Below the pieces are notes generated by a model. That model was not told where the DNA came from, ran no database searches, and saw only the letters and a list, made by a program, of their open reading frames with translations. A stretch of DNA of 64,000 nucleotides from Ziziphus jujuba (taxonomy: Eukaryota; Streptophyta; Magnoliopsida; Rosales; Rhamnaceae): NCBI RefSeq assembly GCF_031755915.1, contig NC_083388.1:875501-939500 (forward strand), in the 5' to 3' direction. The first letter of the stretch is position 1. Each line of letters begins with the position of its first letter. Shown here one piece after another: positions 1 through 12,726 of this stretch. Made by a program: the position numbers and the translations under genes.

Positions 1-264
1 TCTCTCACACTTGGTCTTCCTCACATTGACAATAATCTTTCTCTCTCCGGAACACAGAAAAGCTATCTCTCAAATTCCAACCAGAACATTCCATTGGGAA
101 TTAGGAGGATGGAGGAGATTGGTACAAGATCGGAAGCTGATCAATTCTTTGCGGTGAACCAACAACCGCAGTCCTCTCAATATTCCACTGCTGGTTTTGA
201 GAACATGGACATGCAAAACAGAAAGAGGTTTGCCGCTCAATTGCTTCCAGATTTTGTGACATGA
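1..264 (+). CDS. BELL-type TALE homeodomain protein, C-terminal end (partial)
   Basis: The frame is open from base 1 and ends at TGA 262-264, giving 87 residues of a C-terminus whose 5' part lies outside the window. It starts with SLTLGLPH, the ZIBEL-type motif of plant BEL1-like homeodomain proteins, and ends NRKRFAAQLLPDFVT, close to the remembered C-termini of the SAWTOOTH subgroup (BLH2/BLH4). BELL proteins are nuclear transcription factors that dimerise with KNOX partners to control meristem and leaf-margin patterning. The homeodomain and the SKY/BELL dimerisation regions are not in view, so the family call rests only on the two terminal motifs. BLH2/BLH4 is the best guess among the paralogues. 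Confidence 0.75.
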   Translation, partial: SLTLGLPHIDNNLSLSGTQKSYLSNSNQNIPLGIRRMEEIGTRSEADQFFAVNQQPQSSQYSTAGFENMDMQNRKRFAAQLLPDFVT

Positions 265-1854
265 AGAAATTTGAAAAAATCTAGCTGGCCTTTTTTGCCG
301 ATCCATTAATCTCTCTTTCTTATTGGTAAAATTTCAAAACCTCAAATGAGATTTTTCAAATTTAGATAGGATGATCATGTTCAACTTCACTTGAATTATG
401 TTATATGTATCTTAATTATATGCTGGATTTGTTTACTTGTAAAGGATAAAAAAGATGTAGTATATATATATATAGGAAAAATACTTAGTTTAGGGGGTGA
501 TTATAATATATTAGCTAGGTTTCGGGGATTGTATATTTATTATTTTGTAATGATGTATACCTTGAGATATAAGGGTATAATCAAAACAATATTTCATCAA
601 TATGCAAAATTAGTATGTTGGGGTGTACTACAAACTATTTCATATATATATATTGTCCAAATAATTTCTCTTCGCTTGAAGTAGTTGAGATGTATAGTTG
701 ACATATATGTATATACACGAAAACATTGCTGCAACTTCCGTATTTGATCTTATGTATTTTTACTTCATAAATTAAGTAAATAACAAGGAAACTAATATAC
801 AGATGGAAAGCCTACTATGTGCTAGTTCTATATATAAACTTTATTCTCTCTCTTTCTTTATATGTAATTGATACATCTAAATCAACCTTGTTTTGATTTT
901 CCTAGGCAATGTCACTTATTATTATTTTTTTTACTAAGTTTAAATTGTATTTATAACCATTTTTCTTATTTGATATTTTGAATCCACAATCTAACTATGA
1001 GTTTAAATGATTTACCAACTAAATTAAAATTTGATTAAAAGTATAACTGTTTTTATTAGCAAAATTTGATGATACTTATAATAATTTATTTTCTATTTGG
1101 TTTTCAAAATAATTCAATTAATATATAAGTGAATTTGGTATATAAAATTCCTTAGAGAAAGGATTATTTTTTTACTGAATAATAGTATACATACCATCTA
1201 ATTTACAAATATATTTATTAAAAATACATACATTATTATTTGATTGATTTATAATAATAATAATATTTATTATTTCAAAAATTCAACTATTTATTTTTAA
1301 AATTATAATAATATATTAGTTAATTCAACTTTTTTATTTGGTATGCTATATAGAGCTTTGGTACAAGAGTATCAGACATACGAAACGTGGTATTTGTTTG
1401 TCTTAGTGTAAACCGTAGAGACTAGAGAGGTAACGTGTTGAGGTCAGAGACGTCCATCAGCATCCCTGTGCACCTGGCACGCTTTTCCAACCCCTATTAT
1501 CTATCACAAAAAGAAATGCACGTGCCTCATCCAAACAACCCCCTCTCTATCCTTCTATGTATGTAAATATACCCAAACACCCCGAAAACAGAAGATTCCA
1601 TATCCGGTTAATGGGATTCCCCTGTCAGCCAAACCCACGCGCTCACCCGCGAATTGTCACCAACTCTAATAAAACCAATATATTTATATATATATATATA
1701 AATAAAATAATAAATTCAACCTTATTTTTCTTTTTCTTTTTTATTTGTATTGTATTGTATTGTTGTTGCTATTATTATTTTATTTTATTTTTTTGGGGTT
1801 TTCTGTACTTATTTGTGTGTGTGCGTGAGAAACTCAGGTTGAGAGAGCGGGAAC

Positions 1855-1857
<3 letters not shown>
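265..1857. other. AT-rich spacer between BELL and MBD genes
   Basis: This is the 3' flank of the BELL gene followed by the promoter of the MBD gene. It is strongly AT-rich with short (TA)n tracts. Open frames here (for example 391-684) are low-complexity and not convincing as genes. Bases from about 1370 are less AT-biased and contain ACGT-type motifs, as expected for a proximal promoter. Confidence 0.6.
1519..1524. promoter_or_regulatory. G-box (CACGTG) upstream of the MBD gene
   Basis: A palindromic CACGTG lies about 395 bp upstream of the MBD start codon. G-boxes bind bZIP and bHLH factors. Function here is inferred from motif and position only. Confidence 0.35.

Positions 1858-1894
<37 letters not shown>
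1858..1894. repeat. (GA)n microsatellite in the MBD 5' leader
   Basis: An uninterrupted 37-bp GA repeat ends 24 bp before the MBD start codon. GA/CT tracts are common in plant core promoters and 5' leaders and can act as binding sites for BBR/BPC GAGA-binding factors. It is also likely to vary in length between individuals. Confidence 0.9.
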
Positions 1895-1897
<3 letters not shown>

Positions 1898-1918
1898 GAG
1901 GAGGGAAAGCTCGAAAAC

Positions 1919-4900
1919 ATGGCAAAAGCTGTTGAGAAAGGAAACGACGACGTTTTGGACATGCTATCTGCTCCTGAAGGCTGGAAGAAGACGGTTCTTT
2001 CCTAATGCTCTGTCTCTCTTTTCTCTCTCTACTTTTGTGTGCCCTAATTTGAATTTCTTTCTTCTGGTGGAAATTTGTTTGGTTTCATTTTTGTTTAATT
2101 TTCTTCGTGCTCGGTTGTTCCTTTTTTTATGTCTCAGAATATTGCTTCGAGATCTTGTCTTTGATGAAGCTTTTCTTGCTGAATTTGTATGCTAAGGAGG
2201 GTGGGGTGGGGGGGAAGGGGACTGTAATTTATGCTTTCTCGCATTCATTTGTTGGGTTTTTCTGTTATTCTTCGATTTGTCTTTTTCTTTTCTCTTCTTT
2301 TCTTTTTTTTTTTTTAATTTTTTAAATCGTGAATGGCATTGGAATTAGCGGTTGCGAAACCAATGCGCTTAAACGATTGGAGGTCCAGTCTATGCTAAAA
2401 TTGGAATTATATTTTGTAAGAAATCTTTCTATAAATGTTAAAAAAAAAAAAAAAAAAGGAAAATAGTGATTTTATAATTTATGGTTACCCTGCCTTAGAA
2501 GCCAGTTAAATTCCAAATAGTGGTTGCCCATTGGAACTGATACATAATCAAGTTCTCTTCTGTGAAGTCGAATCCATACTTGGTCAAGTATCATTTCAAT
2601 TCCTTTGTCACATTTGGAGATTGGAGTTTGCACTCAATACTTTTTTATGGGAAAATATGCGCCTAAAACTTATGGAAAATTTAAGTAGGTTTGGGATTTT
2701 GGTCAATCAATATCCTTATATGAGTTGGTTTCTGAATTAATATTATGATTTCTTTCTTGGTTTTTGTGTCGTTTGTGCTTTCAAATCCATGGAAATTTAT
2801 CTGTTTGTGGAATCAATTTTTGGATGGTGGCATGACCTGAATTCTTAACGATCCAAATACCCTCTTAACTTGGTTGATTCAATTCTAACCTTTTTTTTTT
2901 CCCCCTTTCTTTTATTTTTTATTTTATTTTTTTTGGCACAAATGATAAATTAAGGGATAGGAGATTTTAAGCAAAGGCCTAAGCGAACCAGGACTTGGCA
3001 TTATTAAACACGTATGACTGTTGCCATATGGACTGCTTCCTATGGGACATTGCCTTATCTGCATCAATTTTAATTGCCAGTCACAAACTGATTTGAATGG
3101 AAAACTGTATTATGGGACCGTCACCACCACCTTTAAGTGTGTATTTTGAACATAACTATTGCTCCACTAGGGAGGTCATGTCAAATTGTGTGTACAATTC
3201 CGTGTATGAAATTCTGATTGGCGATTTCTTACTGATTTTAGTGATGAAAGTATCTTCCCCGTACTCCATTTCATCTGTGGAAAAATGTTAGTGGAATTAA
3301 TTATTCTGGGACTTTCTTTCCTGAGAATCATTCTCCTATAAGTCACTTTTACTCACTGTTCAAATTAAGAAGAGAATGCTACTATTTTATTTTTTATTAT
3401 TTTTTTTTAATGGATTTTGTTGTGTATTGGTAAAATTGTCATAAAGAAAAATATAAAATTGATTCTTGAGAGAATATGAAACTTGATGTGGTTATATGCA
3501 CATAAAGAATATTGGTGTTTGCACAGTGATCATACAGTTTGCTATCCTTTCAAGCTTCCTTGAGTGGGTTCTAATAAATTTCCTTACAGCTTGATAGCAA
3601 TCCTTATGGTCCCTTGGATGAGTGATTCCTCATTTAAAGGGTTTGGTTACATCTTGCAATCATTGATAATTAGTCTATAACCCTTGTATAGGCTACCTCC
3701 ATTCATTTTCTTTTTCTTTCTTTTTTTTTTTTAATTTATTTTTTTATTTTTTTAATGTTTTGGTTATGTTTGCTGCTTTTCATTCATGTTGCTTTTTTAT
3801 ATTTCACTCATTTTTTTTTTTTAAAAATAATATTGGGAGTGGAGGACTCATTTTCAAGACTTTATGTGCAATATACGGTGACTTTTCCACTTTAGTGTCC
3901 TCTGGGTGACTGCTGGCTTGGTTTCATTTGCATATCCAAATAGTAAATGTTATGTCAGTTAATGTTTGGATGCTTAAATGCACTTTTTGTTGGATCGCTA
4001 CACAAGAATATCATATTATCTGTTTGACAGGGTGCTCCTCCCATACCCACAAAACATAAACATATAAATAAGTAGTTTTAACACCTTAGTTCCTGCAATG
4101 TTGATATAGTTTTATTACTTTTTTCTTATAATTAAACCTCTCTTCTGTACTTCAGCTCCTTCCGAAGAAAAGAGGGACACCGAGGCGAAATGAGATAGTT
4201 TTTGTTTCACCTACAGGTGAAGAGATTAAGAGCAGAAGACAACTTGACCAGTATCTTAAGTCTCATCCTGGAGGACCTTCTAGCTCAGAATTTGACTGGA
4301 GCACAGGTTTCTCCTCTGTGTGGTGTGTGTGCTTTTTGTGTTGCACAAGATCATGTAAAAAAGTTGATGCAATATTTCTGCACAGGTGAAACTCCAAGGC
4401 GTTCGAGGAGAATAATTGAGAAATCAAAAGCAACAGAGACACCAGAAAGTGAGACTCCAAGGAAAAGGCAAAATATTTCAAGCTCAAAGAAGGGACTGAA
4501 AGATAAAAGAGATGATTCTGATGAGGAAGGTGAGGCTATTGAAGAAAAACAGGATACTCTTGTTGGTGAAGAAACTAAAACAATTGATGTGGAGATGAAA
4601 GAAGCAGATGGTTTAGGGGACAAAAGCAAAGTAGAGGTCTACACACAGGATGCTGCTATCCCAGTCTCCAGCAAAGACTTGGAGCCAAAACCTGAGGAAA
4701 AAGATGTTGAGAAAGATGAAATTGACATTGAGAAAAGTGATCATCAGGGAAATGATACTGAGACAACTTCTAACCCAAAGGAAACACACACAGACATCAA
4801 CTTGCTGTCAACACCAAGTTTGGATGCTAATGAGGAAGGTCAAAAGCAAACAAAAGAGCCTGAAGCTCTCCAGAAAGTTGGAAATGAGGCAGGTGATAAG

Positions 4901-5401
4901 GAAGGAGAAAAGCAATTAGAAGAGCCTGAAACTCCGTCCAAAGTGGGAAACAAAGGTTTAGAGGGTGACGAGGAAGGGGAGGAGAAGCAAACAGAAGAGC
5001 GTGCAGCTCTTTCCAAAGTGGAAAACGACAAGGCTGATGAAATAACTATTTGTGATGCTTCAAAGAAAAATGTTGGGAGCATCTCAAAGGCAGCATCTGG
5101 TCCAGAGAATGGTGGTGAGGGGAAAGCTGAAAAGCATTCGATAGTGCCTGAAGCACCTTCATCCCTACCGGTTCATGAAGAAGCAGTATCTACCGAGAAA
5201 GAGGTGAAACCTTTAAAAGAGGCATTGCCTGAGGCTGATGCAAACTTAAAAAAGGAGTCTGATAACAAAGAGGTTTCCACAGGTAAGTCACTTAGTGTTG
5301 GAGAAACTAAGGTTATTAGTGACATCCCTAAGGAAGGCCAAGATGGGTCAACACCCTTAGATAACCATTCCAGCAGATCAGGAGGAGACATCATCCCATG
5401 A
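1919..5401 (+). CDS. MBD11: Methyl-CpG-binding-domain protein, MBD10/MBD11-like
   Basis: Three exons: 1919-1993, 4156-4306, 4386-5401, giving 413 aa. The joined N-terminus reads [10 protein letters not shown] then [20 protein letters not shown] and continues to [20 protein letters not shown]. This is a complete plant MBD domain (residues about 16-80) followed by the basic patch RRSRR. The rest is a long acidic, Glu/Lys-rich tail, disordered in appearance, with about three imperfect copies of a unit around [12 protein letters not shown]. Plant MBD10 and MBD11 are nuclear chromatin proteins; this class is not known for strong binding of methylated CpG, so a role in chromatin organisation is inferred rather than methyl reading. 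Intron 1 is 2.2 kb and intron 2 only 79 bp. The start is the first ATG after the GA-rich leader and matches the family N-terminus. The choice between MBD10 and MBD11 is uncertain. Confidence 0.88.
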
Positions 5402-6509
5402 TATGTAAACTTCTTGATGATTCTAGTATCAGTTAGGATGTCTTACTGACAGTAATCTGTTGTTGCAATTAGAATTGGAGGATCTTTTACTGTATCTACC
5501 GGTGCATAATCGGGAATGTTACGATGTACCTTTTATTCTACCTTGTGAAACCAAATTCTTGACTAGACTACCGCTACTTATTTGATACGAGCCGGTATCT
5601 TCGCTCTTATGACTGATGCAGTTCCTTTGGATGTTGTCGAACCTTAGCAAAAGAACAAGTTTATTACTCTCAAGCTCCTAAGCATTGTAAGCACATAACT
5701 TGAATGTGGTGCTTACTTTATTTATTTATTATTATTATTATTTTTTTTTTTGGGATAGAGAGAATGCGGTGCTTACTTGAATGTGCGTATAGTGTTTAAC
5801 GTTACTGTAAGGTAAGGAAATGGACTCAGGTATGATATGACGTGATTTTGAGTATACAAGAAAAGTTTTTGGTAAAATGAGAATACAAGAAAAGTTAGGC
5901 TTATAAATGTTTGGTGTTTTGACATTGCTACGGTAAAAATATTTTATTGTGCAGTTAAATCTATATCTTGCCCTACTGTTATTATTATTATTTTAATGTT
6001 GGGAGAGAGATTTTCTTTTGGTAATAATGAACTCCAGGACATTGACATGTATAACGGACAGACAATATATATATATTTTACATCAATATTATAAGAAAAT
6101 AAACTCCTATGCTTTTAGATAAAAAAAGTAAAATTAAAATCATATGCTATTATTATATGATCATAATTTATGATTGACGTTGACAAGAAAACGTATCGAA
6201 CTTGATTTTGTGGTTCAGAATGTTCCAAAGTACCAAATTGTTTGGTCAACAAGAAATAGAAGTACGGTCCATAAAGATTGGGGGAAAATCTCTAAAAAGT
6301 TTTCCTTTTTTTTTTTCTTGGGGGTTAATGTGATTATGTTGGTTAATAATTGCAAAAAGAAAGGGAATTACTGTGAAAGCCTAATATGTTTTCTTTTCTT
6401 TTTTCCCCTAAAAGAAGCTGAGCGTAATACCGTTGCGTTTTTTCGCTTCGCTGTGCTCATCGACCGCCTACTACACCAAAGCACTTGGACTTACACCTCT
6501 CACAAATAT

Positions 6510-6544
<35 letters not shown>

Positions 6545-6599
6545 GTGTGCTTTCTTCCTCAAACCGCTCTGATTATTTTCTCAGCAAGTAGGAACTAAG
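5402..6599. other. Spacer and SPS3 promoter/leader
   Basis: MBD 3' flank and upstream region of the synthase gene. It contains a partly duplicated 30-bp segment near 5850-5897 and a 31-base poly-T tract just before the synthase start. The 132-codon frame at 6174-6572 is low-complexity across the T tract and is not a credible gene. Confidence 0.5.
6513..6543. repeat. Poly-T tract (31 T)
   Basis: An uninterrupted run of 31 T ends 56 bp before the ATG of the polyprenyl diphosphate synthase gene. It lies either in the proximal promoter or in the transcribed leader. Confidence 0.9.
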
Positions 6600-9500
6600 A
6601 TGTTTTTTTCTCGGGGATTTTCTCGGATTCCTAGAAGCAGCTTTAATGGGTTTTGCCGATTCTTCTTCTCTCACCGACCTGAGTACGCCTACACTAACAA
6701 TCCCAAGTTTCTTCCCCACTCGACCCGGACGGTTATATAACTGTTTCCAATTCTTAAAGATTGCAAACTTGTTTGCTTAGATTCATTTAATTTTTTTTTT
6801 TTATTTCTTTGATTTGGTGTATATTAGCAGGTTTTAGGTTGTAGAGAAGATTTCTCTGCGGGATTGCTTGCCTTGCATGGTTACAAACATCAAATCCATC
6901 AACAGAGTATTGACCAAAAAGGGAAAAAAATTCATCACCAAAGCAGTGCCATAGTTGAGGTGGGTGTGTTGGGTTTTCATTTCCTTTGCATTTTCGTTTG
7001 CCAAAATGTTCCTTTTTGTTTCTCAATTTTTTGAGATGCTTTTGTAGTTTGCATAATGAAACTCTATACCTAGGAGTTGAAAAAGCAGAACTTTTTATAG
7101 AATGCAATGACCCTCTAATTCTCACATAATTTACTCTTTCACCCACCCAACCTCACAAGATAAAAACATATCGAAAAGGAAAAAGGAATGATGATAATAA
7201 GCTAAATTTGTTGTCTCTAGACAAGTGAATTTCAATTTGGTTTTTCTAGTGTTTGTATTTTCTTGTCTGCTGATCCTTGCTTGCTTGTCATGCATATTGC
7301 ATTTTCTTTCTGTGTATGGAAATTTAGGTATTTTATTAGGCGATACATTTTTCTTTTATTTACAATCTTGTTGAGAAACTGCTTTTCAGGATGACCAACT
7401 TGATCCCTTCTCGCTTGTTGCTGAGGAGTTATCGCTTGTCGCTAACAGGTTGCGGTCAATGATAGTTGTTGAGGTACCTGGTTGCTTTTTCCTTTTAGTT
7501 TGACTGTATGTTTTTTATTGTTCTGTAACATGTTTGGGAAAGTAGTTGATATTCATGGTTTTTATGACGATGAATTTCAAAATTTATATCATATTAACAA
7601 AGTGAGGTTTAATATTTCGTATCATCCAGGTTCCTAAGCTTGCCTCAGCTGCTGAATACTTTTTCAAGATGGGGGTGGAGGGAAAGAGGTTTCGTCCCAC
7701 GGTAATAGTTATATTTCCATTACTGTTATTTTTGTCATAAATATTGTCAGCACTTGTATATAGTACAAGGCTTAAGTAGTTCTTTTTATTTTTTATTTTT
7801 TATTTTTTATTTTAATCTTAAATTGTATTAGATATAACAGCATCTCAAAAATCTGATGAGATCTTAATTTGAAAAGCTATATATACTTCAAACATCTGAA
7901 TAGGAAAATGAAGGAAAGAAATATATAAATTTAAGAATTGTGATGCGAATTTTAAGTAAAGGAATTATGAAAATCCAATGAGTAATTTTTGTATTGAGAT
8001 AAGTCAAAATTTTTAGCTTTTTCTAAATTCAGATAAAGAAATCTTAAATTAAGCATTACGTTAAAAAAATAAATAAATAAATAAATCAAAAACAAAATGA
8101 ACCTCAGTTATATTAAGTTAAACAAACAGGGGCGAAGTTTTTAAATACTTTTGAGACTGCTGCCTCCTTGAATTGTAAGTGAATCGAAGTACCCCTCTTA
8201 TTACTAAGTTACTAATCATTCAGCATGTTCCTTGAAACTTTTCTTATGCCTAAGGTAAACACCTCGTATTCTGGCTAATTCTAAACTAGGATGGAATCCT
8301 TGAATTCTGAAGTTCATTTCAACCATTGAATTCTCTAGTAATTGTCACTTTTCTTTTTGTAATAATTAAAATTTTCCATCTTTAATACTTAAAACTGGTT
8401 GGAATTTTATACTTGATTCTTGACATGTTTCTTTATTCTTCTTTTTTTTTTTTTTTTTTGGTTTTTCTTTCCTAAATTTGAATTTATACCGCATAACTTA
8501 TAGAACAAATTTTGATGAACTTATATCTTCACCTTTAGTACACTGCTCTATCTGTGTGTTTCTGTAAGAACTCGATGATTATATCATTAGTACCTTAACC
8601 AATTATGTCTCTCCAGAAACAAAAGAACTTTACTATGTATCTTTTTCACTTGTTTGCATTTTTTCCCCATATATGTGATAACAGGCAAATGTTTATGCAG
8701 GTTTTATTGTTGATGTCTACAGCTTTGAATGTTGCTATACATGAGCCTCCTAAAGGGCTAGGAGATACTGTGACACCAGAGCTGCGAACAAGGCAGCAAC
8801 TTATAGCACAAGTCACAGAGATGATCCATGTCAGTTGCTTAAGAATTTTGTTAACCTTCTTAAATTACCTTCAGAACATATCGGTTCTTTCAATAAGTAC
8901 AATTTGAATAAAATAGTTGCATGTAAGGTTCTAGATTAGATGATTAATTGATAAGAGTACTGATCTGTTGAGGGTGCGTAATTAAATGGTTTAAAATTAC
9001 TTTCAGTTGGTGCTTTCAACTTTATACTACTTTCTAGCGCTGTCACTACCATGTCATTTTCGTACACAATTTGTTGAAAAATATTAAAGAAGATTTCAGT
9101 GAAGCTTGAATTGGCTTTGAAATTGGGAAATTCATCCATATTTACCTACATTTTCCTTGGTGCAAAGCTTCTGTAAAATGTTTCCATTTCACACAGGTGA
9201 CTGGAATCTGTGTCAATGTTTTATAAGAAACAGTTGAAAAAGAAAGGATTTTTGTGAATAGTACTTAGGAAGGCCAAATTGATAGAAACTTTTCTTATGG
9301 GAAGGATGCGAACTATGATTTTCTCCTCCTTTAATATTTAGAAAGCCATGAAGGGGTTGTCCTGTTAGCATTCCAGCATGACCATAGTTTTTAATTGCAA
9401 AGGAAAGTCTTCCTCATTATTATTACTATGCTGATGTAATTAATAATTGTATTCTTTTTGTAGGTTGCAAGCCTTCTACATGATGATGTTTTGGATGATG

Positions 9501-12500
9501 CAGATACTAGACGTGGTATTGGTTCATTAAATGTTGTGATGGGAAATAAGGTGCAGTTCTTGCTCTCAAATTTGTATGTTTTCTTTCTTAGTTAGTATGT
9601 TGTACATTCTAAATGTATCTTTTCTTCTTGGCCATAGTTTTCCTTCGTTTTGGTGGCCTGTTTTCAAAACTGTTTTTTAAAATTGTTTTCAGAAAGAATG
9701 AAAAAGATACTGTTTCCATTTTTTTGAATGCTCTCTTTGACTCTTCACTCTTCAATCCTGTTCACTAGTTATTTTCGCTTACAGGTAAAATTGATTGATG
9801 AGTCTTCTTTCTTTTTTCCCCCTTCGTTTTGGAATCTTTTTTTGTTTCCAATTTATTTTAAAAAAAAAAAAAATTGATTGATGTATGGAATGTGGGCTAA
9901 CAATGTTGCTAATATGTGTCATTTGTAATGCAGGTATCAGTTTTAGCAGGAGATTTTCTGCTTTCTCGAGCTTGTGTTGTACTTGCATCTTTGAAGAACA
10001 CAGAGGTATATGTGCACCCTATGTACTAATATGCAATGATACATCAAGCATTTGTATGTGTGAATATCCATTCCTGTCTTTGCCTTGATGCATGCTTTGC
10101 ACAATCTTTGAGTGTTTTTAGGTTGTGACATTACTGGCAAATGTTTTAGAGGATCTTGTGAAAGGTGAAACCCTGCAAATGACAATGTCATCTGATCAAC
10201 GTTGTAGGTACACAGCTTTGCAACTTTTTTGTGCTGAGAATTGTCTTGTTGTGTATTATGTTTTGCTTTGGTCAAGATATGAGGACAGCAAGAGAGGTGA
10301 CTTAAAAAAAGATGTGATGAAATAAATTATTTAAGTTAAACCAAATAACAAGTGAAAACCTCCTACCTTAAGAAGAGGGGTTTCGTATATTTTATATATT
10401 ACAAAATACAAATGTAATATGTGATGTTTTTATGAGAAAATGATATGCATAACTATTCAGGATTTATCGACCTTGATTAATAGTATTTTGCCGGGTGTAT
10501 TGACTTTCAAGTGTTGTTTTATCAAGTATTCAAGAATTTTTGCTTTGATTTGCAGCATGGAGTATTATATGGAAAAGACATACCGCAAAACTGCATCACT
10601 GATTTCAAACAGTTGCAAGGCAATTGCCATCCTTGCTGGGCAAACAGCAAAAGTTGCAACATTGGCATCTGAGTATGGCAAAAATCTGGTTTGTTGACAG
10701 TGAACTCATGTCATTCTCTGTATCTTTCTTCTTTTCTTGTTCTTTCTTTTTTCATTTTTCTTTTGCCCTGATGAGTATAAGAGGGGTCTTTTATGAGTTT
10801 ATTGGACATTTTATTCTAAGCTATACATAATCTGCACGTATGATTGATACTGGCAAAGTCTTATTTACATTTTATTTCTATTCTTGTAAGAAAGGAACAA
10901 CCAAACTTTGTTTATGTTTTCAATTGTTATGGTTTTCAAATAAATGCATTTTTTCTATAAATGATTGCTAAGATTTAATCAAAAGCTGCTAATTCTTGTG
11001 CCATTCTATTATAATTGCAGCATTCATGATTTTGGAACGCCTAAGTTCATATGCCATCGTTTGCAGTGGTTCTTTTGCTTAACATATGAATGTAATTTTT
11101 TTTCTTTAAGCTAACTTTATTAATTCTTTTTTCTTCCAGGGCTTGGCATATCAATTGATAGATGATCTTCTTGATTTCACAGGCACATCAGCTTCCCTTG
11201 GAAAGGGCTCCTTATCTGATATCCGCCATGTAAATTATCTTTTTTCAGTGTCATATCTTCTCTAATCATATTACGGAACCATAACTCTCAAAAAGGTTTA
11301 TCAAAATTACCTTTGATAAACCATGCTGGACAAAGTTATCATAAAAGATGCTGTTTATTTATTAATTTATGGAATCGATCTTCTTTTATGTTAAAGGTCA
11401 ATCTGAATATCCAAGTCCCTGGTACCTTCCAAAAAGAAAGGAAAATTGTTCATGTTCTTTCTTTTTTCTTTGCCCTACTAAGTTTGTCAATACCTTGTAG
11501 TAATGCATCTGGCTTACTGAGCAACTGGTGTGTATTAAGCCATTTAAAATCACTTATTGTAAGGGCTGTAATAGGATCTCATAGATATGTTTGTCAACTT
11601 GAGTACTTGACAAATTTGTTATTTCTAAAAGTAATATCATAACCTTGTGTGAAATCATTACAATTTTTTTGTAGGGTATTGTAACTGCTCCAATATTGTT
11701 TGCAATAGAAGAGTTTCCTCAGTTACGTACGGTGGTTGAGCAGGGTTTTGACAACCCCACAAATGTTGATCTTGTAAGTGTTATATGTAATTTTTTATGC
11801 TAGTCCATGATAAATAATTGAATATTCTGTTACAACATAGATTCTGATCGTTCTTTTGTTTGAGATTTTTTGCTGCATTCTCCTAAGTGGAATACATGTC
11901 TACTTCAATATTAATGGAATATACTGATCTCGTTTAATCATCCTATTGTCAGCTGATGATAGAAACTCCTGTGACCATATTCAAATTTAGCTAAAAGTTT
12001 TTGAGACTCTAAAAGTCCTCTTTTCTTTGTTCTGTTTTTCTCCATTTTAACTTGTTTTACAGATGATGATGCTTCACCAAGCATTCAGTGCCATAAATAA
12101 TATGTAATAAATTTTTGAAAAATTTGTACTGTTAGTAAGACTGAGATTGGTCCTACATGTTAACTGTCCTCTTCCCTGAAAATTTTGGCTTTGGCTTAAA
12201 CAACTTCCCTGGTGATCTCTGACTTCTCTCTCCAGCTTTTAAAACACTTTTTCTGCTTTGGATTTTTCTCATCTTTTGTAAATGACTAATTCAAGAAACA
12301 ATGGTCATTTCCTAATTTGTTACTCTTCTTTTTTTTATTTTATTTAAAGTAGCAGTATAAATATATGAGGTTTTGTCAATTGTGGCCAATGTGAATATGT
12401 TGTCTGTGAACCTTATTTACTTGCTAGAAGCTTGTTCTCCAGATCTTTGATTTTTTTTGTGTGGGGCAAGTCATATGAAATATTTATGACATTTGCAATC

Positions 12501-12726
12501 ACATCATTTCAACGCTTACTCCATTTATGATGTATCTGAAACACAGGCTCTTGAGTACCTTGGAAAGAGTCGTGGAATTCAAAAGACAAGGGAGCTAGCA
12601 ATGATGCATGCAAACCTTGCTGCGGAAGCAATTGATTCTATGCCTGAAAGCGATGATATAGATGTGAAAAGATCAAGAAGGGCACTTGTAGATCTGACCC
12701 AAAGGGTCATTACAAGAACCAAATGA
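6600..12726 (+). CDS. SPS3: Solanesyl (long-chain polyprenyl) diphosphate synthase, SPS3-like
   Basis: Twelve exons: 6600-6731, 6831-6959, 7390-7473, 7630-7701, 8701-8829, 9464-9550, 9934-10005, 10122-10207, 10556-10688, 11140-11229, 11675-11773, 12547-12726, giving 430 aa (Arabidopsis SPS3 is about 422). It is a trans-prenyltransferase that extends allylic diphosphates with isopentenyl diphosphate to make the long isoprenoid tail of ubiquinone. The first aspartate-rich motif is DDVLDD (residues 189-194, after HVASLLH) and the second is DDLLD (316-320). Ala at the fifth position before the first motif fits a long-chain product. The catalytic end LTQRVITRTK is intact. The N-terminus (FSRIPRSSFNGFCRFFFSHR) is Arg/Ser-rich with few acidic residues, as in a mitochondrial or dual targeting peptide. 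The Arabidopsis homologue was once described as a geranyl diphosphate synthase, a label that may persist in databases. Confidence 0.93.

Noticed and set aside
391..684. 97-codon frame in the BELL 3' spacer
   Set aside because: Tyr/Ile-rich low-complexity translation of AT-rich DNA, no homologous motif, no promoter context.
4202..5401. A single 399-codon MBD reading frame beginning at 4202
   Set aside because: The frame crosses a 79-bp intron (4307-4385) in the wrong frame for exon 2. The MBD domain is only restored by splicing 4156-4306 to 4386.
6174..6572. 132-codon frame upstream of SPS3
   Set aside because: Its C-terminal half is translated poly-T (poly-Phe) and it has no recognisable domain; it overlaps the SPS3 promoter/leader.
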